Below the pieces are notes generated by a model that ran no database searches, was not told the DNA's origin, and was given only the letters and a program-made list of their open reading frames with translations. Source: Pandoraea bronchicola (GTDB lineage Bacteria > Pseudomonadota > Gammaproteobacteria > Burkholderiales > Burkholderiaceae). From it: a stretch of DNA of 64,000 nucleotides. The stretch lies in assembly GCF_902459805.1 (NCBI RefSeq), contig NZ_CABPST010000001.1:868001-932000 (forward strand), given 5' to 3'. Shown here piece by piece: positions 25,770-37,027 of the stretch (its first letter is position 1; every line of letters begins with the position of its first letter). Position numbers and translations under genes: made by a program.

Positions 25770-26540
25770 ATGCCTCACGAAGACCTGATTCTGCGAACTC
25801 ACGCGCTGACCAAATCCTTCAAGGGATTCTCAGCAGTAACCGACGTCAACCTCGAAGTCCGGCGCGGCTCCATCCACGCGCTGATCGGCCCGAACGGCGC
25901 CGGCAAGACGACCTGCTTCAATCTGCTGACCAAGTTCCTGACGCCGAGCGCCGGCAGCATCGTCTTCAACGGCATCGATATCACGCGCGAGAAGCCCGCC
26001 CAGATCGCGCGCCGGGGCGTCATCCGTTCATTCCAGATCTCAGCGGTCTTTCCGCATCTCACCGCGCGCCAGAACGTGCGTGTCGCGTTGCAACGGCAGT
26101 CGGGCATGAGTTGGCAGTTCTGGCGCAGCGCACGCGCCCTCGACGCCCTCGATGCGCGTGCGCTGGCCTTGCTGGGGCAGGTCGGCCTGTCCGATTTCGC
26201 TAACACGCTGACGTTGAATCTGCCGTATGGCCGCAAGCGGGCACTCGAAATCGCCACCACGCTCGCTATGGAACCCGAGTTGATGCTGCTCGACGAGCCA
26301 ACGCAGGGCATGGGGCACGAGGACGTTGCAAGCGTCACGGCATTGATCCTGCGAGTCAGCGCTGGACGCACGGTCCTGATGGTCGAACACAACATGAACG
26401 TGATTTCGTCCATTGCCGATCGGGTCACGGTGCTGCAACGCGGGGCGATTCTCGCGCAGGGCACCTACGCCGAGGTTTCGCAGGACGCTCGGGTGATGGA
26501 AGCGTACATGGGAACGGCCGATCAGGAAGCCGTCAACTGA
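25770..26540 (+). CDS. livG: ABC transporter ATP-binding protein, LivG type
   Basis: The start at 25770 (MPHEDLILRTHAL) gives 256 residues. Walker A is GPNGAGKTT, the signature is the LivG-style LPYGRKRALEIA and Walker B is LMLLDEPTQGMG. The C-terminus ends TYAEVSQDARVMEAYMG, as in LivG. It is one of two nucleotide-binding subunits of a branched-chain-type importer, sitting on the cytoplasmic face of the LivHM permease. All catalytic residues are intact, in contrast to the LivF partner. The ribosome-binding site is weak. Confidence 0.9.
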   Translation: MPHEDLILRTHALTKSFKGFSAVTDVNLEVRRGSIHALIGPNGAGKTTCFNLLTKFLTPSAGSIVFNGIDITREKPAQIARRGVIRSFQISAVFPHLTARQNVRVALQRQSGMSWQFWRSARALDALDARALALLGQVGLSDFANTLTLNLPYGRKRALEIATTLAMEPELMLLDEPTQGMGHEDVASVTALILRVSAGRTVLMVEHNMNVISSIADRVTVLQRGAILAQGTYAEVSQDARVMEAYMGTADQEAVN

Positions 26541-26556
26541 TGGGAACGACAACACG

Positions 26557-27294
26557 ATGACAACCACGCTTTTTCCCCCTGCACTGCACATCGAAGGCCT
26601 ACACGGGTGGTACGGCGAATCGCACATCCTGCACGGCGTCGATCTGCACGTGGATCGCGGAGAAGTGGTCACGCTGCTGGGCCGCAACGGAGCGGGGCGC
26701 ACGACGACGTTGCGCGCCATCATGGGACTGATCGGAGCGCGACGCGGCTCGATCCGCATCGACGGGAGCGAGACGATCGGTTTGCCGACACACCATATCG
26801 CGGGATTCGGCGTTGGCTACTGCCCCGAGGAGCGCGCCATCTTCGCGAGCCTGTCATGTGAGGAGAATCTGCGACTCCCACCGCGACTCGGCTCCAGACG
26901 GGGTAACGATTCCCTCGCGGGCATGAGTGAAGACGAGATCTATGAACTGTTCCCAAATCTCTGGGAGCGACGTCACAGCCAGGGCACCCGACTCTCGGGC
27001 GGTGAACAGCAGATGCTGGCGATGGCGCGAATTCTGCGCACCGGTGCGAATCTCCTTTTGCTCGACGAGATTTCCGAAGGGCTCGCCCCTGTGATCGTGC
27101 AGAGCCTTGCGCGCATGATCCGTGCGCTCAAGCAAAGGGGTTACACGATCGTCATGGTCGAACAAAACTTCCGCTTCGCCGCGCCACTGGCCGACCGGTT
27201 CTATGTGATGGAGCACGGTCGCATCGTCGAGCACTTCGTCGCCAGCGAGTTGCCGCAGCGCGCGCAGGCCCTCCACCAATTGCTCGGCGTTTGA
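26557..27294 (+). CDS. livF: ABC transporter ATP-binding protein, LivF type, with an altered Walker A
   Basis: The 245-residue protein has the LivF layout: N-terminal GLHGWYGESHILHGVDL, signature LSGGEQQMLAMARIL and Walker B LLLLDEISEGLAP. Walker A reads GRNGAGRTT: position 48 is Arg (CGC at 26698-26700) where nearly all ABC ATPases have the phosphate-binding Lys. In Walker B the usual Pro after DE is Ile. Lys-to-Arg changes usually cripple ATP hydrolysis, so this half-site may be non-catalytic and the transporter may run on the LivG site alone. The gene is otherwise full-length. Confidence 0.88.
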   Translation: MTTTLFPPALHIEGLHGWYGESHILHGVDLHVDRGEVVTLLGRNGAGRTTTLRAIMGLIGARRGSIRIDGSETIGLPTHHIAGFGVGYCPEERAIFASLSCEENLRLPPRLGSRRGNDSLAGMSEDEIYELFPNLWERRHSQGTRLSGGEQQMLAMARILRTGANLLLLDEISEGLAPVIVQSLARMIRALKQRGYTIVMVEQNFRFAAPLADRFYVMEHGRIVEHFVASELPQRAQALHQLLGV

Positions 27295-27302
27295 GGTCTT
27301 CC

Positions 27303-28187
27303 ATGCATCTGTTCGAGATTCCCTTGCCTGCGTTGCTGTCCCAGCTATTGCTCGGACTTGTCAACGGCTCGTTCTACGCGATGCTCAGTCTGGGTCTGGC
27401 AGTCATCTTCGGATTGCTGGGCGTGATCAACTTTGCGCACGGTGCACTGTTCATGCTGGGCGCCGTGTTGGCGTGGATGGGTATGGAGTACCTGGGGCTG
27501 GGGTACTGGACCATGCTGCTGCTCGCGCCGCTCATCGTCGCCGGACTCGGTGTCGTGATGGAGCTTGTACTGCTGCGCTGGATATACAAGCTCGATCACC
27601 TCTACGGACTTCTGCTGACGCTCGGTATCACGCTCCTGCTCGAAGGCACTTTGCGCGCAGGGTATGGCGTTTCAGGATTGCCGTACGCGACACCCGACGG
27701 GCTGACCGGCGCGACCGACGTCGGTTTCATGGTCTTGCCGAACTACCGCGCGTGGGTGGTCGCGGCGTCGCTTTCCACCTGTCTCGGGACCTGGCTGCTG
27801 ATAGAGAAGACGCCGCTCGGCGCACGTTTGCGGGCCGGAACGGAGAACCCGAAGATCGTCGCGTCGTTTGGCGTCAACGTGCCGCTCATGATCACGCTGA
27901 CCTATGCCTTCGGCGCGGCGCTTGCGGCGCTGGGAGGCGTGCTCGCCGCACCGGTTATCCAGGTGTCGCCGCTCATGGGGCAGAACCTGATCATCGTCGT
28001 GTTCGCCGTGGTCGTGATTGGCGGCATGGGATCGATTCTCGGGGCCGTCGCCACGGGGCTGGGGCTCGGCGTGATCGAAGGGCTGACCAAGGTCGTCTAT
28101 CCCGAAGCGTCGTCGACGGTCGTCTTCGTGGTCATGGTGCTGGTGCTGCTCGTGCGCCCGGCGGGATTGTTTGGCAAGGAATCGTAG
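27303..28187 (+). CDS. livH: ABC transporter permease, LivH type
   Basis: The ATG at 27303 (MHLFEIPLPALL) lies 8 bp after livF. The 294-residue membrane protein has about eight helices. It carries the LivH blocks LLLGLVNGSFYAMLSLGLAV, FGLLGVINFAHGALFMLG and, near the end, VIGGMGSILGAVATGLGLG. It forms half of the membrane channel of the Liv-type importer with the next gene product. Confidence 0.92.
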   Translation: MHLFEIPLPALLSQLLLGLVNGSFYAMLSLGLAVIFGLLGVINFAHGALFMLGAVLAWMGMEYLGLGYWTMLLLAPLIVAGLGVVMELVLLRWIYKLDHLYGLLLTLGITLLLEGTLRAGYGVSGLPYATPDGLTGATDVGFMVLPNYRAWVVAASLSTCLGTWLLIEKTPLGARLRAGTENPKIVASFGVNVPLMITLTYAFGAALAALGGVLAAPVIQVSPLMGQNLIIVVFAVVVIGGMGSILGAVATGLGLGVIEGLTKVVYPEASSTVVFVVMVLVLLVRPAGLFGKES

Positions 28188-28196
28188 GAGTTCGGT

Positions 28197-29246
28197 ATGG
28201 AAAAACGATGGTTACCCTGGCTGGTACTCCTGGCCCTGCTGGCCGCGCCGTTTACGGGAGCGTACCCCGTGTTTGTCATGAAAGTCCTCTGCTTCGCGCT
28301 GTTCGCCTGCGCGTTCGATCTGCTGCTCGGGCATGCGGGGCTGCTGTCGTTCGGGCATGCCGCCCTGTTCGGCGGCGCCGGTTACGTGGCCGGCTATGCG
28401 ATGAAGACGTGGGGCGTATCGCCGGAGGCAGGCCTGTTGCTCGGCGCATTGACCGGTGCAGGGCTGGGCGCCGTCATGGGCGGGCTGGCGATTCGACGCA
28501 AGGGCATCTATTTCGCGATGGTCACGCTCGCCCTGGCGCAAATCGTCTATTTCGTGTTGTTGCAGGCGCCGTTCACTGGCGGCGAAGACGGCTTGCAGGC
28601 AGTGCCGCGCGGTCGACTGTTCGGGGTGTTGCCGCTCGATGACGATCACACGCTGTACTACGTCGTGCTCGCCATTGTGACGGCGGCGTTCCTGCTGATC
28701 GGCCGTATTGTCGCGTCGCCTTACGGAGCCGTACTCACGGCCATCAAGGAAAACGAACCGCGCGCCATCTCGCTCGGCTACGACGTCGATCGTTTCAAGT
28801 TGCTGGCGTTCGTGCTGTCGGCTGCGCTGGCCGGCCTGGCGGGGGCGCTCAAGGTGCTGGTGCTCGGCTTCGAGACGCTGACTGACGTGCACTGGTCGAT
28901 GTCCGGGGCCGTCATCCTGATGACATTGGTCGGTGGGATGGCCACGCGCTGGGGTCCCGCTGTAGGCGCGGTGATCATTACGGGGCTGGAGACGAAACTC
29001 GGCGACATCGGCGATGCGCTCGCATCACTTACCCATATCGACGCATTCGCTCGTCTGGGGGAATCCGTCACCATCGTTACCGGACTGCTGTTCATCGTCA
29101 CGGTACTGTTCCTGCGCGACGGCGTTGTCGGTAGTGTTGCCGCACTCTGGCAGCGCGTGCGCACGCGAGTGCCGCCGAATCCGAATCATGAAGCGCTGCG
29201 TCTCGCGGCAGGCACCCCCACCTCGCAATCAGGAGAAAGCGCATGA
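28197..29246 (+). CDS. livM: ABC transporter permease, LivM type
   Basis: The 349-residue membrane protein has the LivM blocks FACAFDLLLGHAGLLSFGHA, AIRRKGIYFAMVTLALAQ and NEPRAISLGYDVDRFKL. The start at 28197 is 9 bp after the livH stop. It pairs with LivH to form the transmembrane path. Its stop overlaps the start of the downstream FAD oxidase (ATGA at 29243-29246), tying transport to the oxidase. Confidence 0.92.
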   Translation: MEKRWLPWLVLLALLAAPFTGAYPVFVMKVLCFALFACAFDLLLGHAGLLSFGHAALFGGAGYVAGYAMKTWGVSPEAGLLLGALTGAGLGAVMGGLAIRRKGIYFAMVTLALAQIVYFVLLQAPFTGGEDGLQAVPRGRLFGVLPLDDDHTLYYVVLAIVTAAFLLIGRIVASPYGAVLTAIKENEPRAISLGYDVDRFKLLAFVLSAALAGLAGALKVLVLGFETLTDVHWSMSGAVILMTLVGGMATRWGPAVGAVIITGLETKLGDIGDALASLTHIDAFARLGESVTIVTGLLFIVTVLFLRDGVVGSVAALWQRVRTRVPPNPNHEALRLAAGTPTSQSGESA

Positions 29247-30622
29247 CGGCACGCGAGCATGCACGTCTGGCCGCCCATGACGCGGTGACTGCCAACACCG
29301 GCCTGCGCAGCGATGCCGCCGACAATGGCGCGCGGCGTAGCGACGCAGGTCCGACCGGCGCGTTCCCGTCACTCTGGTCGGCCACCGCGACGCCCGCGTT
29401 GGAGACGCCCCCGCTCCACGCGTCGCGACGCGTGGACGTGGCGGTGATCGGCGGCGGGTTCACAGGGGTTTCGGCTGCGCTTCATCTGGCTGAAGCTGGC
29501 GTCGACGTTTGTGTGCTCGACGCCGGTGAGCCAGGATGGGGCGCGTCGGGGCGAAATGGCGGTCAGGTGATTCCGGGGCTCAAGCATGATCCGGATGCGC
29601 TCTTGAAGTGCTTTCCGGGGGAGCAGGGCGTCGCGCTCGTCGACATGATTGGCGGGGCGGCCGACGTCGTCTTCGACCTGATTGCGCGCTACGGCATCGA
29701 CTGCGACGCACGGCGCGAAGGCTGGATACAGCCCGCGCATTCTGCCGCGATGCTGGCGGCCCAACGCATCCGCGTCGCGCAATGGCACACGCTCGGGGCG
29801 CCCGTCGAGATGCTTGATCGTGATGCCGTGACATCACGCATCGGTAGCCCCATCTACCAGGGTGGCTGGATCGACCGGCGCGCGGGCAGCCTGCATCCGC
29901 TGAGTTATCTGCGAGGCCTGGTGCGCGCAGCGACCGGGCAAGGTGCGACGATTCACGGGAACACACGGGTGACCGGTCTGCGAGCGGTGGCGGGGCGCTG
30001 GCAGGTAAGCACGTCGTCAGGTCATACGCTCGACGCGGCGCGTGTGCTGATCGCGACCAACGGTTATACCGGCGACCTATGGCCCGGGCTACGCCGTACC
30101 TTAATCGCTGCAAACAGCTTCATTGTCGCTACGGCACCGTTACCGGAGCACATTGCGGCCACTGTACTGCCTGGCGGCGAAGTTGCCTCCGATGCGCGGC
30201 GCCTGTTGCTGTACTTTCGCAAGGACGCAGCGGGCCGATTGCTGCTCGGCGGCCGCGGCTCGTTCTCGGACCCCAGCTCGCCGAGCGCATGGCAGCATCT
30301 CGAGCGCGCACTGGTTCGTCTGTTTCCGCAGACGCAGGGCGTGCCCATCGAGTATCGCTGGGCGGGGCGTGTGGCGGTGACACCGGACGCGATGCCGCAC
30401 GTTCACACGCCAGCCCCTGGTCTGACGATCTCACTCGGCTACAACGGCCGCGGTATCGCCATGGCGACTACGCTCGGGCGTGAACTGGCAGGACACCTGG
30501 CCGGGCGCTCGGCATTGCGCTTCCCGGTCACGCCCATCCGGCCGATTCCCTTCCATAGCTTGCAGCGCCTGTATTTTTCAGCTGCGGTTAACTGGTATCG
30601 CGTGCTCGATCGGTTGAGTTGA
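29243..30622 (+). CDS. FAD-dependent oxidase of the gamma-glutamylputrescine / sarcosine oxidase (DAO) type
   Basis: The 459-residue flavoprotein has a roughly 55-residue leader before the Rossmann motif VAVIGGGFTGVSAALHLAEAG. It carries the PuuB/OrdL-like block GWGASGRNGGQVIPG, where FAD is often covalently or tightly held, and a C-terminal GYNGRGIAMATTLG. It is the last gene of the hyu-liv operon, coupled to livM by a four-base overlap. It would oxidise the N-substituted or free amino acid released after ring opening, as sarcosine oxidase does after N-methylhydantoin breakdown. That pathway is an inference from context. Confidence 0.85.
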   Translation: MTAREHARLAAHDAVTANTGLRSDAADNGARRSDAGPTGAFPSLWSATATPALETPPLHASRRVDVAVIGGGFTGVSAALHLAEAGVDVCVLDAGEPGWGASGRNGGQVIPGLKHDPDALLKCFPGEQGVALVDMIGGAADVVFDLIARYGIDCDARREGWIQPAHSAAMLAAQRIRVAQWHTLGAPVEMLDRDAVTSRIGSPIYQGGWIDRRAGSLHPLSYLRGLVRAATGQGATIHGNTRVTGLRAVAGRWQVSTSSGHTLDAARVLIATNGYTGDLWPGLRRTLIAANSFIVATAPLPEHIAATVLPGGEVASDARRLLLYFRKDAAGRLLLGGRGSFSDPSSPSAWQHLERALVRLFPQTQGVPIEYRWAGRVAVTPDAMPHVHTPAPGLTISLGYNGRGIAMATTLGRELAGHLAGRSALRFPVTPIRPIPFHSLQRLYFSAAVNWYRVLDRLS

Positions 30623-30732
30623 ATGTCGTTGACGCGACGTTACCGAAACGACTTCGGTGGGGTCTCCTTGCTCGACCGTCCGTGGAAGTCAGCGATTGAA
30701 TCGCACCGGCTTATTTGATTCGAAACGTGAGC

Positions 30733-30909
30733 CATGGGCATAGCAAATCAGCGGGCTGCTCACCATTGGCAAGACGTTATGACCGTTCGTTTGGCTAACG
30801 ACCCGGAATGAGAAAAGGGCCTTGAAATTCAAGGCCTTTTCTTAACTATCTTTGAAAACCGTAGGGCGTCACAGTCTGTGCAACTGTAGGCCCAAATAAA
30901 TCAACCGGT
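30733..30909 (+). repeat. Intergenic repeat family, copy C, truncated by an IS end
   Basis: GGGCATAGCAAATCAG (30737) and the CTCACCAT block match copy B. A hairpin with GGCCTTG/CAAGGCC arms follows at 30813-30840. CGTAGGGCGTCACAGTCTGTG (30860-30880) through ATCAAC matches the CGTAGGGCGTC block of copy B. The similarity stops where the IS3 end begins at 30910, so the insertion cut this copy. Confidence 0.72.
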
Positions 30910-30965
30910 TGTAGTGGTCAACCTTTTCCGGACACGGCGTTAAGTTTCTCGTCAGCTACCGCCAG
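30910..30965 (-). mobile_element. IS3-family remnant: transposase C-terminus and terminal repeat only
   Basis: Read leftward, the frame ends DEKLNAVSGKG-stop, followed by GGTTGACCACTACA whose outer edge is base 30910. This matches the end of the remnant at 4262-4491 nearly base for base over about 40 bp. Nothing else of the element remains. It breaks repeat copy C. From 30966 to 31020 nothing is recognised. Confidence 0.8.
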
Positions 30966-31020
30966 AACCAAGCAGGTGAAAGAAATTAGCTCGAAGCAAA
31001 GCCGCAGAGCCCTTAGCGAA

Positions 31021-31053
31021 AAAGCCCTGTAAATCAGAGATCTACAGGGCTTT
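31021..31053. terminator. Terminator-like hairpin downstream of gyrB
   Basis: AAAGCCCTGTA and TACAGGGCTTT are perfect 11-base complements around an 11-base loop, with A and T runs on the two sides. It could end transcripts from the left operon, from gyrB and from the former tRNA gene next to it. Confidence 0.75.
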
Positions 31054-31059
31054 CGCATT

Positions 31060-31109
31060 TGGTGGCAAATCAGGGACTCGAACCCCGGACCTGCGGATTA
31101 TCATTCCGC
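31060..31109 (-). pseudogene. 3' fragment of a tRNA gene (anticodon loop to CCA)
   Basis: Read leftward there is a 5-bp anticodon stem GCGGA/TCCGC around ATGATAA (anticodon GAT in register), then a T-arm with the GGTTCGAGTCCC core. An acceptor strand ATTTGCC and ACCA follow, ending at 31060. The partner GGCAAAT and a normal D-arm are absent upstream, so only the 3' half survives. Such fragments are typical of attachment-site scars left by tRNA-targeting integrases. Confidence 0.7.
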
Positions 31110-31141
31110 GGCCGCACTCTCATAAAGCATGGTGCTCGACG

Positions 31142-31200
31142 CGTAGGTCAGTCGCACAAACGCCGTCCCACAGTCGCAAAACTGTGGCGCCAGTCGCACT
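31142..31200 (+). repeat. Intergenic repeat family, partial copy D
   Basis: GCGTAGGTCAGTCGCAC and CAGTCGCAAAACTGTGGCGCCAG resemble 3714-3760 of copy A. Inside it CCACAGT/ACTGTGG (31168-31187) is a perfect 7-bp hairpin that may also serve as the gyrB terminator. Confidence 0.5.
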
Positions 31201-31230
31201 TACTCTGGCGCTCTACGGCTACATACACAA

Positions 31231-33729
<2,499 letters not shown>

Positions 33730-33887
33730 TCATTAACTGACGAATTACTGCTTCATGACCCGCCACCTCCGCGCGCTTTTGGCGCCGCGTAGGCAGGCTT
33801 ATCCCGCAAAAGGATAATTCTCTAGAAACGCCAAAGGGGCGCTCGGCCCCTTCGCGCATATGACGGCGCGTATGGCGGAATATCCGC

Positions 33888-34994
33888 TCAAATGCGCATC
33901 GGCATGACGACGTATTTGAATTCGTCGTTGTCCGGCAAGGTGATCAGGGCGCTCGAATTCGCGTCGCCCAGACTCACCTTGACCTGTTCGACCTTGAGGT
34001 TCGACAGCACGTCGAGCAGGTAAGTCACGTTAAAGCCGATATCCACCGACTCGCCCGTGTAATCGATCTCGAGTTCTTCCTGCGCTTCTTCGGTTTCTGC
34101 GTTGCTCGCGCTGATCTTCAACAGATTCTCGCTCACGAGGAAACGCACCCCCTTGAACTTGTCCGACGTCACAATGGCCGCACGCTGCAACGAGCGATGC
34201 AACTCTTCGCGACTGATAACGAAGCTCTTGTTGTAACCCTTCGGGATCACCCGGTTGAAGTCCGGGAACTTGCCCTCGACGAGCTTCGAGACCAACTCGA
34301 CATTCGCGAAGCAGAACTTGACCTGGCTCGGCGCCACATCAATCTTCACCGGATCGTCGATGTCCTCGAGCAGACGCTGCAGCTCGAGAATCGTCTTGCG
34401 CGGGATGATGACTTCCTGACGCGCAAAATCCTGACCCGTGATCGTCGTGTTGCAGTACGCGAGACGGTGACCGTCCGTTGCCACCGCTTCGATCTTCTCG
34501 CCCTCGACCACGAGCAGCATGCCGTTCAGGTAGTAACGGATGTCCTGCTGCGCCATCGCGAAATGCACCATGCCCAGCAATTGACGAAGCGCTCGCTGCG
34601 GCAGCTCGAAACTCGCCGCATAGTCCTTCGCTGCGGCCACGGTCGGGAAATCTTCGGCCGCCAACGTCAGCAACTGGAAACGGCTCTTGCCGGCCTGCAC
34701 CGTCAAACGCTTGTCCGACAGCGACAGCGCCACTTCAGCGTCCGGCATGTTCCGCAGAATGTCGAGCAGCTTGCGCGCCGCCACGGTCGTCGCCACATCA
34801 TCGGCGCCGGCACCGCAATCAGCGGTGGTCGTGATCTGCAACTCAAGGTCGGTCGACAGGAAGGAAATGTCCTGTCCGTGCTTGCGAATGAGCAAATTGG
34901 CCAGAATCGGCAACGTATGGCGACGCTCGACGATGCCACTCACAATTTGCAGCGGCCGCAGCAGATTGTCTCGTTGAGTTTTGACCAATTGCAT
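33888..34994 (-). CDS. dnaN: DNA polymerase III beta sliding clamp
   Basis: The protein has 368 residues with three clamp domains, starting MQLVKTQRDNLLRPLQIVSGIVE and ending VVMPMRI, the normal beta-clamp terminus. AAGGA five bases before the ATG supports the start. It forms the ring that tethers polymerase III to DNA. It lies downstream of dnaA with a 240-bp spacer containing a perfect DnaA box, which may allow DnaA feedback on dnaN. Confidence 0.98.
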   Translation of the reverse strand: MQLVKTQRDNLLRPLQIVSGIVERRHTLPILANLLIRKHGQDISFLSTDLELQITTTADCGAGADDVATTVAARKLLDILRNMPDAEVALSLSDKRLTVQAGKSRFQLLTLAAEDFPTVAAAKDYAASFELPQRALRQLLGMVHFAMAQQDIRYYLNGMLLVVEGEKIEAVATDGHRLAYCNTTITGQDFARQEVIIPRKTILELQRLLEDIDDPVKIDVAPSQVKFCFANVELVSKLVEGKFPDFNRVIPKGYNKSFVISREELHRSLQRAAIVTSDKFKGVRFLVSENLLKISASNAETEEAQEELEIDYTGESVDIGFNVTYLLDVLSNLKVEQVKVSLGDANSSALITLPDNDEFKYVVMPMRI

Positions 34995-35180
34995 ATTTAT
35001 CCTTCGTAGTAACTGTTAACGAGTGTCAGCCTATGCTGAAAACCCGAAGATTCCCTTATCAATCAATCGCTTGTGGAAGGGATAACAGGGCGGAAAACGC
35101 TGTGGACGAACAGGGGACGCATTGTGCGCCGATCCGCTATTGTGCCCGAAAACGCCACTTTCCCCCAAACCGCACCCAGC

Positions 35181-35189
35181 TTATCCACA
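35181..35189 (+). promoter_or_regulatory. DnaA box between dnaA and dnaN
   Basis: TTATCCACA, an exact consensus 9-mer, lies 46 bp beyond the dnaA stop in the dnaA-dnaN spacer. It is likely a site for DnaA control of dnaN-gyrB expression rather than an origin by itself. Confidence 0.6.
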
Positions 35190-35234
35190 GGGACGCAGGC
35201 AACCCCGCCCGCCGTCCCGCGTATCTGCCGGTTT

Positions 35235-36752
35235 TTACCCCTTGAGCGTCTGCTCCAGCACATGCAACTCGTGATTGAGCTGCGCGTCCTTGCCTCGCTC
35301 TTCCGCAATCTTGCGTACCGCGTGCAGCACTGTCGTATGGTCGCGTCCGCCGAACAGTTCGCCGATTTCCGGCAAGCTCTTCTGCGTCAGCTCCTTTGCC
35401 AGATACATCGCAATCTGCCGCGGCCGTGCAATATTCGCAGGCCGTTTTTTCGAATACATGTCGGCGACCTTGATATTGTAAAAATCGGCCACCGTCTTTT
35501 GGATGTTCTCGACAGAAATCTGACGATTCTGAACCGTCAGCAGATCTTTCAGCGCTTCCTTCGTCAGTTCGATGGTGATCTCGCGACCATGGAACTTCGA
35601 ATACGCGAGGATCTTGCGCAGCGCGCCTTCCAGCTCGCGCACGTTCGAGCGCAAATGCTTACCAACAAAGAACGCCACGTCCTCCGACAGCCCCACCCCC
35701 TCGGCCTGCGCCTTCTTGATCAGAATCGCCACCCGCATTTCCAGCTCCGGCGGCTCGATGGCCACCGTCAGCCCCGAATCGAAGCGCGAAATCAGACGAT
35801 CGTCGATCCCGGTGATCTCCTTCGGGTACGTATCGCTCGTGATGATCACCTGCGCACGGTTCGCGATGAGCGCCTCGAACGCATAGAAGAATTCTTCCTG
35901 CGTGCGGCTCTTGCCCGAGAAGAACTGAATATCGTCGATCAACAGCAGATCGAGCGAGTGGTAATACCGTTTGAATTCGTCGAATGCCTTGCGCTGGTAT
36001 GCCTTGACCACGTCGGATACGTACTGCTCGGCGTGGATGTAGCGAATGCGCGGATTCTGCTTTTCCGCCAGCAACTGGTTACCGATGGCATGAATCAAGT
36101 GGGTCTTACCCAGACCGACGCCGCCATACAGGAACAACGGGTTGTATGACGTGCCCGGATTGTTCGCCACCTGAATCGCCGCCGCACGGGCCAACTGGTT
36201 CGACTTACCCGTCACGAAATTGTCGAAGGTCAGCACGGGGTTGAGCTTCGAGCGCTCATAGATCGACTCGACTTCCCCCACGTGCGCCGGCTCTTGCGGC
36301 GTGACACGCCAATTGCGGCGCACTGCTTCGGCTTCGCTGGCTTCCAGATCGGGACGCTCGCCATCAAGCGACGCCACGTCGGCGCCGTGTCCGCCGGCCG
36401 CCGCCGGATTCGCACGCGCCACACTGGCGGGCGCCGCGGCAGGCGCGACGCTCGGCGCAGGTGCCGGGGGCGGAGCGGGGGTCGATGACGGTACGCGCGT
36501 GCCAGCCTTCGGATCGAGTACGAATGTCACCTCGACCGGTGCATTCCAATAGTCCGACGCCATGCTCTGGATTCGCCCGGAGAACTGGCTCTTCACCCAA
36601 TCCAGCTTGAAGCGGTTGGGGGCGCCGATCTTGAGCGTGCGCGCCTGTTCATCAAAGTCGAGCGGCGCCAGCGGTTTGATCCAGGTGCGGAATTGCTGGG
36701 GCGTCAGCTCTTGTTCGAGACGGGTCGCGCAGTGTTGCCAGAAATCGTTCAT
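35235..36752 (-). CDS. dnaA: Chromosomal replication initiator DnaA
   Basis: The protein has 505 residues. The N-terminal DnaB-contact domain ([25 protein letters not shown]) is followed by a Pro/Ala-rich linker around residues 105-150. The AAA+ domain contains [19 protein letters not shown] (Walker A) and [12 protein letters not shown] (Walker B). A C-terminal helix-turn-helix has the DnaA-box reader [15 protein letters not shown]. It binds DnaA boxes and melts the origin. It is transcribed leftward, away from the box-rich spacer before rpmH. Confidence 0.98.
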   Translation of the reverse strand: MNDFWQHCATRLEQELTPQQFRTWIKPLAPLDFDEQARTLKIGAPNRFKLDWVKSQFSGRIQSMASDYWNAPVEVTFVLDPKAGTRVPSSTPAPPPAPAPSVAPAAAPASVARANPAAAGGHGADVASLDGERPDLEASEAEAVRRNWRVTPQEPAHVGEVESIYERSKLNPVLTFDNFVTGKSNQLARAAAIQVANNPGTSYNPLFLYGGVGLGKTHLIHAIGNQLLAEKQNPRIRYIHAEQYVSDVVKAYQRKAFDEFKRYYHSLDLLLIDDIQFFSGKSRTQEEFFYAFEALIANRAQVIITSDTYPKEITGIDDRLISRFDSGLTVAIEPPELEMRVAILIKKAQAEGVGLSEDVAFFVGKHLRSNVRELEGALRKILAYSKFHGREITIELTKEALKDLLTVQNRQISVENIQKTVADFYNIKVADMYSKKRPANIARPRQIAMYLAKELTQKSLPEIGELFGGRDHTTVLHAVRKIAEERGKDAQLNHELHVLEQTLKG

Positions 36753-37027
36753 GCAGCGTGTGTCCAGGTGGCGCCAAACCCATCCGACGGCTCTGGTTGA
36801 CGCTCTTGCCGTCCACTATCCGTTACATCAGATATGGGGGCAGAACGTCACATACCAAGCGGGTACCCCCGTTCCCAAGTAGGGTTCAGACAGGCACCGG
36901 CCAAGGTCGAGTCGGACCGGCGGCGCATTGCAGACGTCCGGAAGCCCACGAACCACGGCGCTGCGTTCGGGTTTTGCCTCGCGCGTGCAGCCGGCTTCGG
37001 CGCGCGCAAACGACAAAACCCGGCGCG

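Noticed and set aside
31057-31132. A complete tRNA gene on the minus strand
   Set aside because: The 5' acceptor strand and D-arm cannot be formed; only the 3' half is present.
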